Positions 1-9,466 of a stretch of DNA of 64,000 nucleotides are shown one piece after another. A program made the position numbers and the translations under genes. How positions within the stretch are numbered: the stretch's first letter is position 1; each line of letters begins with the position of its first letter. The notes beneath the pieces were generated by a model. The model did no database searches, was not told the origin of the DNA, and saw only the letters and a program-made list of their open reading frames with translations. The DNA comes from Planctomycetota bacterium (GTDB lineage: Bacteria; Planctomycetota; B15-G4; JADJEK01). Where the stretch lies: NCBI GenBank assembly GCA_016709145.1, contig JADJEK010000001.1, positions 62,001-126,000 of the forward strand, given 5' to 3'.

Positions 1-677
1 TGACGCGACAAGGGCGTGCCGAGTTCGATCCCGATGCGCGCGAGGCCGCGCGCATGGCCGGTGGACTCACGCTCGCCGCGTACACGGCGGTGATGGCGTG
101 GGTGCTCCGCCGGCGCGGCGTCGCCCCGCGCGACGCGAGCGCCACACTGTTCCCTCCGGTGTTCGCGACGCTGGTGTTCGCCGTCGTGATCGTCTGCGAC
201 GCGCACTCCGACTCGTTCGTGCCGGGCTTGAACGAGTTGTTCGCCAGCGCAGTCGCGATCGTCGCGACGACGTGGGTGATGCAACGCTGGTTGACCGAGC
301 CGTCGCGTGGGCTCGCACGCTACGGGGCGCTGGTCGCGGGGCTCGTCGTGCTCGGGGGCGAGTGGATCGCGTATGCGGAGCTCGGGCAGCCGGACTCGGC
401 CAATCGCGCCGACCTGCGATTCTTCGCACAGCTCGGGATCTCGATCTCGTGGGCGCTCTACGCCGCGGTGTTGATCGGGATCGGCTTCCGCCGCGCGCTC
501 GCGGATCTGCGTTGGGCCGGGCTCGCCGCGTTCGCGCTGACGCTCGGCAAGGTCTTCGTGGTCGACATGGCCGGCCTCGACGCGGCGTACCGCATCGGCT
601 CGTTCCTCGCGCTCGGCGTCTTGCTGGTCGCCGCGTCCGCGCTTTACCAACGCATGCGCCCGCAACCCGTGAACTGA
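1..677 (+). CDS. DUF2339-like multi-spanning membrane protein, C-terminal part
   Basis: The reading frame is open from the window edge, so the true start lies upstream. The visible part is about 225 residues with at least five hydrophobic segments separated by short Arg-rich turns. The closing pattern, a Lys-Val-Phe-Val-Asp-Met-Ala-Gly-Leu segment followed by Tyr-Arg-Ile-Gly-Ser-Phe and a final hydrophobic helix ending in Tyr-Gln-Arg, is typical of the C-terminal end of DUF2339 integral membrane proteins. The function of that family is unknown. The gene faces the hydrolase gene that follows; a perfect palindrome begins at its stop codon and probably terminates both. The family call rests on the last roughly 60 residues and is moderately sure. 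Confidence 0.65.
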   Translation, partial: TRQGRAEFDPDAREAARMAGGLTLAAYTAVMAWVLRRRGVAPRDASATLFPPVFATLVFAVVIVCDAHSDSFVPGLNELFASAVAIVATTWVMQRWLTEPSRGLARYGALVAGLVVLGGEWIAYAELGQPDSANRADLRFFAQLGISISWALYAAVLIGIGFRRALADLRWAGLAAFALTLGKVFVVDMAGLDAAYRIGSFLALGVLLVAASALYQRMRPQPVN

Positions 678-771
678 CAACGCCCTAGCCCGCGTGCGAT
701 TGCCGCCGGCAACTGGACGCGGGTACCCGCGTCCAGTTGCCGGCGGCAATCGCACGCGGGCTAGGGCGTTG
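678..771. repeat. 94-bp perfect palindrome, probable bidirectional terminator
   Basis: The 47-base arms are exact reverse complements with no spacer; the centre is GGGTACCC at 721-728. It starts one base after the stop of the upstream plus-strand gene and ends nine bases before the stop of the converging minus-strand gene, so as RNA it would fold into a very long hairpin from either direction. A related shorter palindrome with the same core lies at 9929-9972, which marks it as a dispersed element and not only a local terminator. Confidence 0.9.
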
Positions 772-779
772 CTGCGGCG

Positions 780-2177
780 CTACTTGAGAGCGAGCACCCA
801 CTCGGTCATCGCAGCGAGCGCGTCTTGGCTGAACGTCGTCTCGATGAGGGCGTACTCGCTCGGCGCTCCGGTCTCGGACGGCTGGAACAAGTGATTGAGC
901 CCCGGCAGTTCGCGGATCACGAACTTCGTGTTGCCACCTTCGCGCAGCGCGCGTTCGATCCCCTCGAGGTTTTCCTTCGGCGGAACCTGGAGGTCCTTCG
1001 AGCCATTCAGCGCCAGCACCGGGCACTTCAGCGCGCGAAGAGTCGGCACTGGGTCGTAGACGAGGAACGTCTTGAACCACGGGGTCGCGAATTGGCCGAT
1101 GCCGAGCGCAGCTTGCTCGTACTCGGCGCGTTCGACGTCGGTCGTGGCCGCGCGCTTCGCGTCCTCCATGATCGCGAGCAGCTTGCCCGACAGACGCGGC
1201 CCGATCTCCTCCTCCTTCAAGGCCGCGAAGAGCTTCGCGTTGATCATCTGCGAGCGCGCGACTTGTTCTTCGCTCGCTCCTCCCGCTCGAGCGATCAGGT
1301 CGTTCTGGAGTCGCAAGATCTCGTCGCCCGGAATGCCGGGCCCCGCGAGCAGCACGAGGAACGCGACGTCGCTCGAGCGCGCGGCGACGATCGGAGCGAT
1401 GAGGCCGCCCTCGCTATGGCCGGCGATGCCAATGCGTGCGGGGTCGATCTCGCTGCGCGTCTTCAGGAAGCGCACGGCGCCCTCGGCGTCGTTCGCGAAG
1501 TCGAAACTCGTCGCGGTGCCATGGTTGCCCGTCGACTGCGCGGTGCCGCGATCGTCGAAGCGCAGCACCGCGATGCCGTTGCGCGACAGGTGATCGGCGA
1601 TGACGAGGAAGGGCTTGTGGCCCATCAGCTCCTCGTCGCGGTTCTGCGCACCGGAGCCGCTGACGAGCACGACCGCCGGAAACGGTCCCTTGCCCTCGGG
1701 CACGGTCAGCGTGCCCGCGAGCTCGACGTCCTCGTCGACGCTGTCGAAGTCCACGTCGATCATCGCGTACGGAAACGGCGGCTGCGGCAATTGCGGCCGC
1801 TTCGGCGCCTCGACGGACTCCACGCGCGTCAGCTCGAGCGGCGCGCTGAACGGCCCTTGCGTGTACGTCCCGTCGAATTGCTGCCCGTCCTCGGCCACGG
1901 TGCCGACGAGCTTCGCGCCCAGCGAGCTCCATTCGATCGACACCGCGGGCGGCGTCACGACGACGCGCGAGGCCTTGATGCCGTGCGCACCTTGATCGAG
2001 CGAGTCCATCGCCGCCGACCACGTGCCGTCCTCGGCCTGGTCGACATGGATGGCGAGCCGCAGCTTCTGCCCGTTGACGGCGAGCACGCCCTGATAGATG
2101 CCGGCGACGGAAGGCGAATCGGCCGGCGCGTCCTGCACGAACAGGCAAGCGGCGGCCACGATGAGGGAACCGAACAT
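780..2177 (-). CDS. Secreted alpha/beta hydrolase (serine aminopeptidase/dienelactone-hydrolase-like)
   Basis: 465 residues. A short hydrophobic N-terminus (residues 1-14) looks like a signal peptide. Residues 25-120 form a beta-rich N-terminal domain and the hydrolase fold starts near 165. The nucleophile elbow Gly-His-Ser-Glu-Gly-Gly places Ser255; probable partners are Asp395 (Gly-Ser-Lys-Asp) and His429 (Leu-Asn-His-Leu). The oxyanion region Ser-Gly-Ser-Gly-Ala-Gln near 173 fits S33/DUF1100-type hydrolases. The ATG at 2175-2177 is preceded by GGAGGAC, so it is preferred over longer frames. Substrate unknown; probably an extracytoplasmic esterase or peptidase. Confidence 0.85.
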   Translation of the reverse strand: MFGSLIVAAACLFVQDAPADSPSVAGIYQGVLAVNGQKLRLAIHVDQAEDGTWSAAMDSLDQGAHGIKASRVVVTPPAVSIEWSSLGAKLVGTVAEDGQQFDGTYTQGPFSAPLELTRVESVEAPKRPQLPQPPFPYAMIDVDFDSVDEDVELAGTLTVPEGKGPFPAVVLVSGSGAQNRDEELMGHKPFLVIADHLSRNGIAVLRFDDRGTAQSTGNHGTATSFDFANDAEGAVRFLKTRSEIDPARIGIAGHSEGGLIAPIVAARSSDVAFLVLLAGPGIPGDEILRLQNDLIARAGGASEEQVARSQMINAKLFAALKEEEIGPRLSGKLLAIMEDAKRAATTDVERAEYEQAALGIGQFATPWFKTFLVYDPVPTLRALKCPVLALNGSKDLQVPPKENLEGIERALREGGNTKFVIRELPGLNHLFQPSETGAPSEYALIETTFSQDALAAMTEWVLALK

Positions 2178-2309
2178 GAAGTCCTCCGCGGGTGCCCAGC
2201 CGCGCGCGAGAGGAGGGTGAGTGTAGCGGGGGTGACGGACAGCGCACCTGTCCCTACCCCGTCCCCGGCCCCTCGATCCCCCGCTACCCTGCCCCGCGGG
2301 AGAAACCCG

Positions 2310-2747
2310 ATGGACGCCTCCACGTCGCCCGCCCCCACCACCCCGGCGCCGCACCGCGGGCATCGCTGGATCGCGCGCATCGGCTCGAGCCTTTGGTTCT
2401 TCGTGCTGCTCGGCGTGATGCTCGCGAAGGACCGCTTCGAGCCGCTGCTGCTCGTCGGGCTCGGTTTGCCGTTCCTCGTGCTCTACGTCGCGTTCGAGCG
2501 CATCGCGGCCTCGCCGCGCTGGCGGCTGCTCGCGAGCGGAGTGTTGTTGACCGGCGTGGGCTTCCTGCTCGCCTGGGCCGACGTGTTGCTTGCCTGGCGA
2601 CCGGAATGGCGCGAGTTGCTGATGCCCGACGTCGGATCGAGCGCGGAAGCGTTGCAGCTCACGCGGACCGGGCGCTGGATCGCGCTGGTGGGAATCGTGC
2701 TGACCGGGGTGATGGCTCTGGCGTCACGGAGTCGTCCGCGGACGTGA
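2310..2747 (+). CDS. Small integral membrane protein, unknown family
   Basis: 145 residues starting at ATG 2310. After a Pro/Ala/Thr-rich start there are four hydrophobic stretches, near residues 28-40, 46-62, 73-96 and 125-140, so a four-helix membrane protein is likely. It is divergent from the hydrolase (132 bases between starts) and converges on the hybrid kinase with a 12-base gap. No family was recognised. The gene is supported by its hydrophobic organisation and by fitting exactly between its neighbours. Confidence 0.6.
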   Translation: MDASTSPAPTTPAPHRGHRWIARIGSSLWFFVLLGVMLAKDRFEPLLLVGLGLPFLVLYVAFERIAASPRWRLLASGVLLTGVGFLLAWADVLLAWRPEWRELLMPDVGSSAEALQLTRTGRWIALVGIVLTGVMALASRSRPRT

Positions 2748-2759
2748 CCTCGCGCTCGC

Positions 2760-4529
2760 TCAGCTCGTGTCGCGCGATTCGAGCACTGCGCGCACGACCG
2801 CAGCGAGCTGTTGGAAGCGATAGGGCTTCTGGATGAACGCGGGCCGTCGCTCGGCCGCGATGCGCTGCATCGCCGTGGTCTCGTCGTAGCCGCTCGACAG
2901 GATCACGCGGACTTGCGCGTCGCGCGCGCGCAGTTCGCGCAGCGTCGCCTCGCCGTCGAGCTTCGGCATCGTGACGTCGAGCAACACGATGCGGATCGAG
3001 CCGGCGTGCGTCGCGTAGACGTCGATCGCTTGCTGTCCGTCGACGGCGAACAGGACCTGGAATCCCATGGCCTCGAACATGCGACCCGCGAGCGCGGCCA
3101 CGGATGCGTCGTCGTCGACGATCAGCGCGGTGCCCGACGCCCGCCAAGGGCGCGTCGGAGGTTCCTTCGTCGGTTGCGCCGGTTGCGCGCTCTGCGACAC
3201 CGGGAACAACACGCGGAACGTCGTGCCTCGCCCGAGTTCGCTGTAGATGCGCACCGCACCGTGATGCCCGCGCACGATCCCGAGCAATGCGGACAGGCCG
3301 AGGCCGCGCCCCGTGAACTTGGTCGTGAAGAACGGTTCGAACATGCGACTGATGGTCTCTTTCGACATGCCACAGCCGTCGTCGCCGACCTCGAGGAACA
3401 CGTACGTGCCGGGCTCGAGTTTCGGATCGAGGTAGAACTCGTTCAGCTCCTCGCGATCGCACTCGCTGACGCCGGTGCGGATCGTGATCGTGCCCGAGGC
3501 CTCGCCGATCGCTTCGGACGCGTTGATCGCGAGGTTCATGACGACTTGCCGGATCTGTCCGGCGTCCGCCTCGATCGCCGGCAGGTGATCGTCGAGATCG
3601 AGCACGAGCGAGCACTTCTTCGAGATCGAAACCTCGAGCAGCCGCAGCATGTCGCGTGCGACCGCCGACAGATCGAGCGGCGCGACCACGAATCGACCTC
3701 GGCCCGAGTACGCGAGCATTTGCTGCGTGAGCTCGGCCGCGCGACGCGCACCGTCGACCGCGGCCTCGATGAGTTCGCGCGCCGGCGAAGCGGGCGGGAG
3801 TTCGCGCAGCGCGAGATCCGCGTGGCCGAGCACACTCGTCAGCAAGTTGTTGAAGTCGTGTGCGATGCCGCCGGCCATGACACCGAGGCTCTCGAGCTTC
3901 TGCGCGTGCTGGAGCTGCAGGTCGAACGCGCGCCGACGATCTTCGTCCTGCGCACGCTCGATCGCGATGCTCGCGAGGTACGCCGCGATCGTGATGGTGT
4001 CGAGCGCGTCGGGCGACGGCTGCTGCACGCGATCGTGGTAGATCGCGAACGTCCCGAGCACTTCCTTCGCGTTCGACAGGATCGGCTCGGACCAGCACGA
4101 GCGCAATCCGGCTTGGCGCGCAAGATGGACGTAGGGCCTCCAATACGGATGGGTCTCGATGTCTTCGACGACGACGCGCTTCCCCGTGTACGCGGCCGCA
4201 CCGCAACAGCCGACCTCCGGGCCGATCGCGAGGCCGTCGATCGCCTGGTTGTAGAAGTCGGGCAATCGCGGCGCCGCACCGTGTCGGAGCGTCTTGGTGC
4301 GCGCATCGAGCAACAGGATCGAACAGCGCGATCCCGGGTTGTCCTGCTCGATCAACTCGACGATTTCGTGCAGCAGCTCGCTGAGCGTACGACCGCGAGC
4401 CATCGACTCGAGGATCGTGCGGTATTGGCTCTCGCGACGCTCGGCACGCCGCCGCAGTCGCGTTTCTTCACGCAACGCGTCGGACGCCACCGATGACCGA
4501 GCTGTCTCCGCGACCGGCTCTTCTCCCAT
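2760..4529 (-). CDS. Hybrid sensor histidine kinase (GAF-HisKA-HATPase-REC)
   Basis: 589 residues, no membrane segment, so a cytoplasmic sensor. A coiled start (20-45) leads into a GAF domain (about 45-190). The phosphoacceptor motif Gly-Gly-Ile-Ala-His-Asp-Phe-Asn-Asn gives His224. The ATPase domain has an N box (Asn332 region), G1 Asp-Asp-Gly-Cys-Gly (383-387) and G2 Gly-Arg-Gly-Leu-Gly-Leu (407-412). The C-terminal receiver has Asp-Asp-Asp at 472-474, phospho-accepting Asp518 and Lys568. It resembles the kinase at 43572-46100 in the H-box and Ser/Ala-Gly-Arg-Gly-Arg-Phe region but has a different sensor. No separate response regulator is adjacent. The start ATG at 4529 has only a weak ribosome site. 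Confidence 0.93.
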   Translation of the reverse strand: MGEEPVAETARSSVASDALREETRLRRRAERRESQYRTILESMARGRTLSELLHEIVELIEQDNPGSRCSILLLDARTKTLRHGAAPRLPDFYNQAIDGLAIGPEVGCCGAAAYTGKRVVVEDIETHPYWRPYVHLARQAGLRSCWSEPILSNAKEVLGTFAIYHDRVQQPSPDALDTITIAAYLASIAIERAQDEDRRRAFDLQLQHAQKLESLGVMAGGIAHDFNNLLTSVLGHADLALRELPPASPARELIEAAVDGARRAAELTQQMLAYSGRGRFVVAPLDLSAVARDMLRLLEVSISKKCSLVLDLDDHLPAIEADAGQIRQVVMNLAINASEAIGEASGTITIRTGVSECDREELNEFYLDPKLEPGTYVFLEVGDDGCGMSKETISRMFEPFFTTKFTGRGLGLSALLGIVRGHHGAVRIYSELGRGTTFRVLFPVSQSAQPAQPTKEPPTRPWRASGTALIVDDDASVAALAGRMFEAMGFQVLFAVDGQQAIDVYATHAGSIRIVLLDVTMPKLDGEATLRELRARDAQVRVILSSGYDETTAMQRIAAERRPAFIQKPYRFQQLAAVVRAVLESRDTS

Positions 4530-4652
4530 GGCGACAGTTCAGTTCGCGAGTTCGAGTTCGTCAACGGGCCCCGCGCACGAAGTCGGAAAAGGTCGCGGGC
4601 GGGGATCGCGGTGCGCAGTCGAACCCGGGCAGGACGGTGCGCCGGGTCCGAC

Positions 4653-5387
4653 TCACTCCCCCACGTCGCGAGCCCACGCCGCGTGCCGCGGGATCCCCCT
4701 CGGCGTGAATCCCAGCGAGGCCGCCGCCTCGTCGCCCGCGAGGCACTCGATCGCGGTGCGCATGTCGGTGGCGTCGAGGTGAGGCTCGACGGCGCGGCGC
4801 ATGCGGTCCGCCGTCTGCACGTCCAGCGTCGGCACTGCGACGCCGGTGATCACGTGGACGGTGCGCTCCTGCGCGATCTTCGCGCGCAGCGTCTCGGGCA
4901 TGCCGTGGCGCTCGACGTACGCAGTGCGCGCGATCGCCAGTGCAACCACATCGCGGACCGTCGCCGGGTGCGGCAACTCGCTGGCCCACAGCAGGACCGA
5001 GATCCACCCGGCTTTGAAGCTCACGCCGAACGCGAAGCATGCGTCGTGCTCGACCGCCGCGCGATTCGTCCAACCGCCCTGCACGTCGTCGACGACGCCG
5101 AATCCGAGCGAGAACGAGCGCGAGCTCGGCGCGAACGCGCCAGACGAGCAAGACGCCTCGATCGTCGCGCGAGCGATCGCATCGGCGTCGAGCGCGCGAT
5201 ATGCGTCGATGCACGCGAGCACGTGCTCCTTCGCCATCGGGTTCATCGACACGAGCGGCGGATAGCGCACGTAGGAGCGATCGTCGGTGCGCAGCACACG
5301 CAGGTACTCCTGGAACCGGGCCTGCCCGAGAGGCATCCGATACAGATTCCGCGCGACATCGAGCAACGGGACGTAGTCGACGGTCAT
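4653..5387 (-). CDS. Conserved-looking hypothetical protein downstream of Lhr
   Basis: 244 residues, start ATG 5385-5387 with GGAG upstream. The start is only 13 bases after the stop of the Lhr helicase gene, so the two are very likely co-transcribed and perhaps translationally coupled. The sequence is soluble and mixed alpha/beta with no signal peptide. Trp/Leu-rich and Val-rich stretches in the middle could be a hydrophobic core. No nuclease or metal-binding motif of the kind found in known Lhr partners (metallophosphoesterase, exonuclease) is visible. Function not recognised. Confidence 0.6.
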   Translation of the reverse strand: MTVDYVPLLDVARNLYRMPLGQARFQEYLRVLRTDDRSYVRYPPLVSMNPMAKEHVLACIDAYRALDADAIARATIEASCSSGAFAPSSRSFSLGFGVVDDVQGGWTNRAAVEHDACFAFGVSFKAGWISVLLWASELPHPATVRDVVALAIARTAYVERHGMPETLRAKIAQERTVHVITGVAVPTLDVQTADRMRRAVEPHLDATDMRTAIECLAGDEAAASLGFTPRGIPRHAAWARDVGE

Positions 5388-5400
5388 CGGCGACTCCGAC

Positions 5401-8400
5401 TCACGCTCGCGAGAACTGCAGCACGAACGCGTCCTTGACGTCCGCCGGATCGCCTGCGGGCAGCGCGATGTCTTGCAGGTGCGATTCCTCGCGCTCGCGG
5501 CGAACCGCGCGCAGTTGATCGACGGCACTCGGCAACGCGTACTGTTCGCCGTCGGTGCCGAGCACGAAGCGACCGCCTCGCACGTCGCCGCGCAATTCGA
5601 GGCGACGCATACAGCGCAGGATGAAGCGCCACGGCGCCAGCGGCGGCTCGCGGCGCGCGACGGTGCGGAACACGATGCCGTAGCGCTGCAGCAGGACGCG
5701 CACGACGAACTCGACGCGCGGATCGTCCGCGTGCTCGAACGGTGCGATCGGTTCGTCGCTCCGGAAGCGCGCGATGCGGCCCGGCAAGCGCTGGATCGGC
5801 ATGCGTCGATCCGACGGCTTCATCCAGCGATGCACGTGCGCGAACGCGTCGGCGGTCGCGAGGCCGCGCGCGACGAGCTCCGCGAGTGCGCGATCGAGCG
5901 CGTCGGGCAACAGGTTCGCCTTACGCAACAGCTCGGCGGGGAACGCGGCGCCACTGCGGCGCAGCAGGTCGAGGACCGCGACGGCGTCGCCCGAGAGTTC
6001 GTCGACCGTCGCCGGCACGATCACCGACAACCACGACTCGAGGTCCTCGCGCATCGAGAACGCGAGCGGCGTGACCTTGATCGCGCTGCCGCTGCCGCCC
6101 CAGAACCGGCCGAACGCGAACTCGCCCGAGCGCGTCACTTCGTCGAGCGCCGCGCGATCGAACGCCGCGACGCGCGCGGGCAGGATCGACTCCTCCCACG
6201 TCGGCGCCGATGCCGCGAAGCCCTGCAGTTGCGTGAGCGCCGCGGCGACGCCGCGCGGCCCCTCGAGCTTCGATTCGGGCGCAACGTGCTGCCAACGCGC
6301 CATGAAGCGGAAGTAGTCGGCGAGCGCGACCGGCTGCACGTCCTTGCGCATGCGATCGAGCACGCGGCGATGCAGACGTTTCAGGATGCGGCGATCGCAG
6401 AAGCCGGGCCGACCGTCGATGGTCACGCGCACGATCGAGCCCTCGCGCTCGAGGTCGTCGAGCGCGTCGTCGCGCTCGAACACGACCGCGAGCGCGTCGA
6501 GCCGGCCGCGTGCGACCGCGCGCGGATCACGGAGGGCGTCGGTGGCGTACCAGCGATCGCCTTCGCGCACGACGCGACCGACCGCGGCGAGCTCGTCGAG
6601 CCAAGGCAGCCAATTGGCGGCTTCCTGCGTCGTGACGTAGCCCATCCACGACAACGCCTCATGGACGTCTTCGGCGCTTTGCGGATCCGGCCACGTCTCG
6701 CGCAGCACCTCGTCGAGCACGTCACTGTCGTAGCTGCGCGGCAGCTCGTCGCTCGACGCGCTCGAGCCGCGCATCTGGACCGCGCGCGAACGACGCTCTT
6801 CGAGCGGCGCGTCGTCGAGGAACGTGTACGGCATGCCGTTCAGCACTTCTTCGGCGAACGGCGACGGGGTCGCGGATTCGACCGTGACGCGCTCGATCGA
6901 ACCATCGTCGAGCCCCGCGACGACGCGCAAGAATGCGTCGACGTCCATCGCTTCGTGCAGCGTGTCCTCGATGGTCTGCGTGACCAGCGGTTGATCGGTC
7001 GGGATCTCGACGTCGGGCGAGTCCAACGTCTCGGGGCAAGCGAGGCATTGCGGGAAGGCGCGCGCGAGCAAGTCGTTCGCGCGCATGCGCTGCAACAACA
7101 GCGGCACGGAGCGCCCGCCTTGCATGCGATCGAACAGCAGCGCGCGCGAGGCGTTCCAACGCCAACGGTTCTGGAACAGCGGCGTGACGAGGATCGCCTG
7201 CTCGAGCAGGTGACGCGCGTCGCGCGGCTTCAAGAAGTCGAACAGCACGTCGAGCGCGACCGCGGGCTGCTCGGCCAGCGAGAACACGAGCGCGTCCTCG
7301 GTCGCCGCGGCTTGGAGTTCGAAACCGAAGCCGCGACAGATGCGCTTGCGCATCGCGAGGCCGAGCGCGCGATTCGTGCGTGCGCCGAACGGGGCGTGGA
7401 ACACGATCTGTTGGCCACCGCCTTCGTCGGGGAAGCGCTCGATGACGAGGCGCTTCTGCGTCGGCGCGCAGCCGAGTGCGTCGCGGCCGCGACGGACGTA
7501 CTCGGCCAGTTGTTCGGCCGGTGAGCCCGTGACGCCGCATTGGCGCTCGATCCACGCGAGGCCATCGCATTCCTCGCGCAAGCGCGAGACGTACGTCGCC
7601 AGTTCGTTCGAGCGGCCGGGTGCTTCACCGACCCAGAACGGCAACGACGGCGGCGTGTTGCCGGCGTCTTCGACGCGCACGACGCCGGTCTCGACGCGAA
7701 TGACGCGCCACGAGTTGTTGCCGAGCTGGAAGACGTCGTTGCGATTGGCCTCGACCGCGAAGTCCTCGTGGACCGAACCGACGCGCACGCCTTCGGGCTC
7801 GACGCGCACTTCGTATTCGCCGAGGTCGGGGATCGCGCCGCCCGACAACAGCGCGCGCAGGCGGGCTCGTTTCGTCGCGCGCAGTTGGCCGCCGACGCCG
7901 TCGCGATGCAGCAGCGCGTCGCGCGAGCCCGTCGCCGCGGCGTGGATCGCGACCACGCGATCGAATGCTCCACGCGAGAGCGCGCGGAACGGCCAAGCGC
8001 GTTGGAATCGCTCGTAGAGGGCTTGCTCGTCGTGAGCTTCCTCGACGCAGGCCGCGACGATCTGCTGCGCGAGGATGTCGAGCGGCAAGTCGACGGGCGA
8101 CGCGCGATCGAGTTCGCCTTCGCGGATCGCCCACAGCAATGCGGCGCTCTCGACGAGTTCGTCGCGCGTCAGCGGGAACAGGCGCGCCTTCGGGATGCGA
8201 TCGAGTCCGTGACCCGCGCGACCCGCACGCTGCAAGAACGTGTTGATCGACCGCGCCGCGCCGATCTGCAGCACGAGGTCGACGTCGCCGATGTCGATCC
8301 CGAGCTCGAGCGACGCGGTCGCGACGAGGACTTTCAGCTCGCCGGCTTTCAGGCGCTGTTCGGCGAGCAATCGCGTCTCGCGCGCGAGCGAGCCGTGGTG

Positions 8401-9276
8401 GCACGCGACGATCTCGGGGCCGATCTTCTCGCCGAGGCGCGCGGACAGGCGCTCCGCGAGCTTGCGCGTGTTGACGAACACGAGCGTGGTCTTGTGCGCG
8501 TGCGACAGCGCGGCGATGCGCTCGTGGATCTCGTCCCACATCTCGTGCGAGCAAACCGCGGACAGCGGGATCTCGGGGACTTCGATACCGAGGTCGAGCA
8601 CGCGGCGATGGCCGACGTCGACGAGCTCGACCGGGCGATCGACGCCGCCGAGGAAGCGGCCGATCACGTCGAGTGGACGCTGCGTCGCCGACAACCCGAT
8701 GCGCTGCGGCGAACGCGCGGTCAACGCTTCGAGACGCTCGAGCGAGAGCGCGAAGTGCGCGCCGCGCTTGTCGCGCGCGAGCGCGTGGATCTCGTCGACG
8801 ATCACGCTGCGGACGGTACGCAGGATCGAACGACCACTCGCGCTGCCGAGCAGGATGTACAGCGACTCGGGCGTCGTCACGAGCACGTGCGGCGGCCGCC
8901 GCCCCATCGCGACGCGGTCCTTCTGCGGAGTGTCCCCGGTGCGCACCAACACGCGAACGTCGGGCAACGTCGCATCGAGCTCCCGCAACTCGGCGAGCGG
9001 ACGCTGCAGGTTCTTCGCGACGTCGTTCGACAGAGCCTTCAACGGCGAGACGTAGAGGACTCGACATTCATCGGGCAGCGCAGGGCCTTCGCGCAGGAGT
9101 TCGTCGAGCGCGTAGAGGAACGCCGCGAGGGTTTTGCCCGTACCCGTCGGCGCCGCGATCAGCGTATTCAGGCCAGCACGGATCTTGGGCCAACCCGCCA
9201 CTTGAGGGGGGCTCGGCGCGCCGATCGAGGCGGTGAACCAGCGGCGGATCGTGGGGTGGAAGGAGGCGAGGGACAT
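5401..9276 (-). CDS. lhr: Lhr-type superfamily 2 DNA helicase
   Basis: 1291 residues, in the range of the helicase core of Lhr. Motif I Pro-Thr-Gly-Thr-Gly-Lys-Thr (Lys48), motif II Asp-Glu-Ile-His (161-164) and motif III Ser-Ala-Thr (196-198) are all present. The second RecA domain has the Arg-Ala-Gly-Arg-Ala-Gly-His motif VI near 390. The rest is the winged-helix and Lhr-specific C-terminal region. Lhr proteins are ATP-dependent 3'-5' translocases linked to DNA repair. The start ATG at 9274-9276 gives the usual short lead into a Phe-His-Pro motif; the frame is open further upstream but that part is low in protein-like character. The 3' neighbour is a small unknown gene 13 bases away. No DNA ligase or phosphoesterase is adjacent. 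Confidence 0.95.
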   Translation of the reverse strand: MSLASFHPTIRRWFTASIGAPSPPQVAGWPKIRAGLNTLIAAPTGTGKTLAAFLYALDELLREGPALPDECRVLYVSPLKALSNDVAKNLQRPLAELRELDATLPDVRVLVRTGDTPQKDRVAMGRRPPHVLVTTPESLYILLGSASGRSILRTVRSVIVDEIHALARDKRGAHFALSLERLEALTARSPQRIGLSATQRPLDVIGRFLGGVDRPVELVDVGHRRVLDLGIEVPEIPLSAVCSHEMWDEIHERIAALSHAHKTTLVFVNTRKLAERLSARLGEKIGPEIVACHHGSLARETRLLAEQRLKAGELKVLVATASLELGIDIGDVDLVLQIGAARSINTFLQRAGRAGHGLDRIPKARLFPLTRDELVESAALLWAIREGELDRASPVDLPLDILAQQIVAACVEEAHDEQALYERFQRAWPFRALSRGAFDRVVAIHAAATGSRDALLHRDGVGGQLRATKRARLRALLSGGAIPDLGEYEVRVEPEGVRVGSVHEDFAVEANRNDVFQLGNNSWRVIRVETGVVRVEDAGNTPPSLPFWVGEAPGRSNELATYVSRLREECDGLAWIERQCGVTGSPAEQLAEYVRRGRDALGCAPTQKRLVIERFPDEGGGQQIVFHAPFGARTNRALGLAMRKRICRGFGFELQAAATEDALVFSLAEQPAVALDVLFDFLKPRDARHLLEQAILVTPLFQNRWRWNASRALLFDRMQGGRSVPLLLQRMRANDLLARAFPQCLACPETLDSPDVEIPTDQPLVTQTIEDTLHEAMDVDAFLRVVAGLDDGSIERVTVESATPSPFAEEVLNGMPYTFLDDAPLEERRSRAVQMRGSSASSDELPRSYDSDVLDEVLRETWPDPQSAEDVHEALSWMGYVTTQEAANWLPWLDELAAVGRVVREGDRWYATDALRDPRAVARGRLDALAVVFERDDALDDLEREGSIVRVTIDGRPGFCDRRILKRLHRRVLDRMRKDVQPVALADYFRFMARWQHVAPESKLEGPRGVAAALTQLQGFAASAPTWEESILPARVAAFDRAALDEVTRSGEFAFGRFWGGSGSAIKVTPLAFSMREDLESWLSVIVPATVDELSGDAVAVLDLLRRSGAAFPAELLRKANLLPDALDRALAELVARGLATADAFAHVHRWMKPSDRRMPIQRLPGRIARFRSDEPIAPFEHADDPRVEFVVRVLLQRYGIVFRTVARREPPLAPWRFILRCMRRLELRGDVRGGRFVLGTDGEQYALPSAVDQLRAVRREREESHLQDIALPAGDPADVKDAFVLQFSRA

Positions 9277-9307
9277 GCGTGCCGCAGAGTAGCGGAATGC
9301 TGACGCC

Positions 9308-9423
9308 CGACGCCCGCTCGGGCGTCGAAGCGAGGTGGGGGCCAGCGGCCCCCACACCCCCTCGTTCGACCGCTCGCGGTCGAACGACCAAAGGGGGGCT
9401 TCACAAACGAGCAAAGCCCCCTT
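9308..9423. repeat. Cluster of four consecutive hairpins
   Basis: Perfect stems at 9308-9327 (9-base arms, 2-base loop), 9335-9355 (9-base arms, 3-base loop) and 9362-9387 (11-base arms, 4-base loop) follow each other with 7 to 8 bases between them. A fourth, G-tract stem spans 9391-9423. They lie just upstream of the Lhr start on the minus strand, so they could form its leader or mark the end of something transcribed toward it. Confidence 0.7.
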
Positions 9424-9466
9424 GGGAACCCCCGGGTGCCCTTGAGTCGCGCGTGGACTTCACGCG

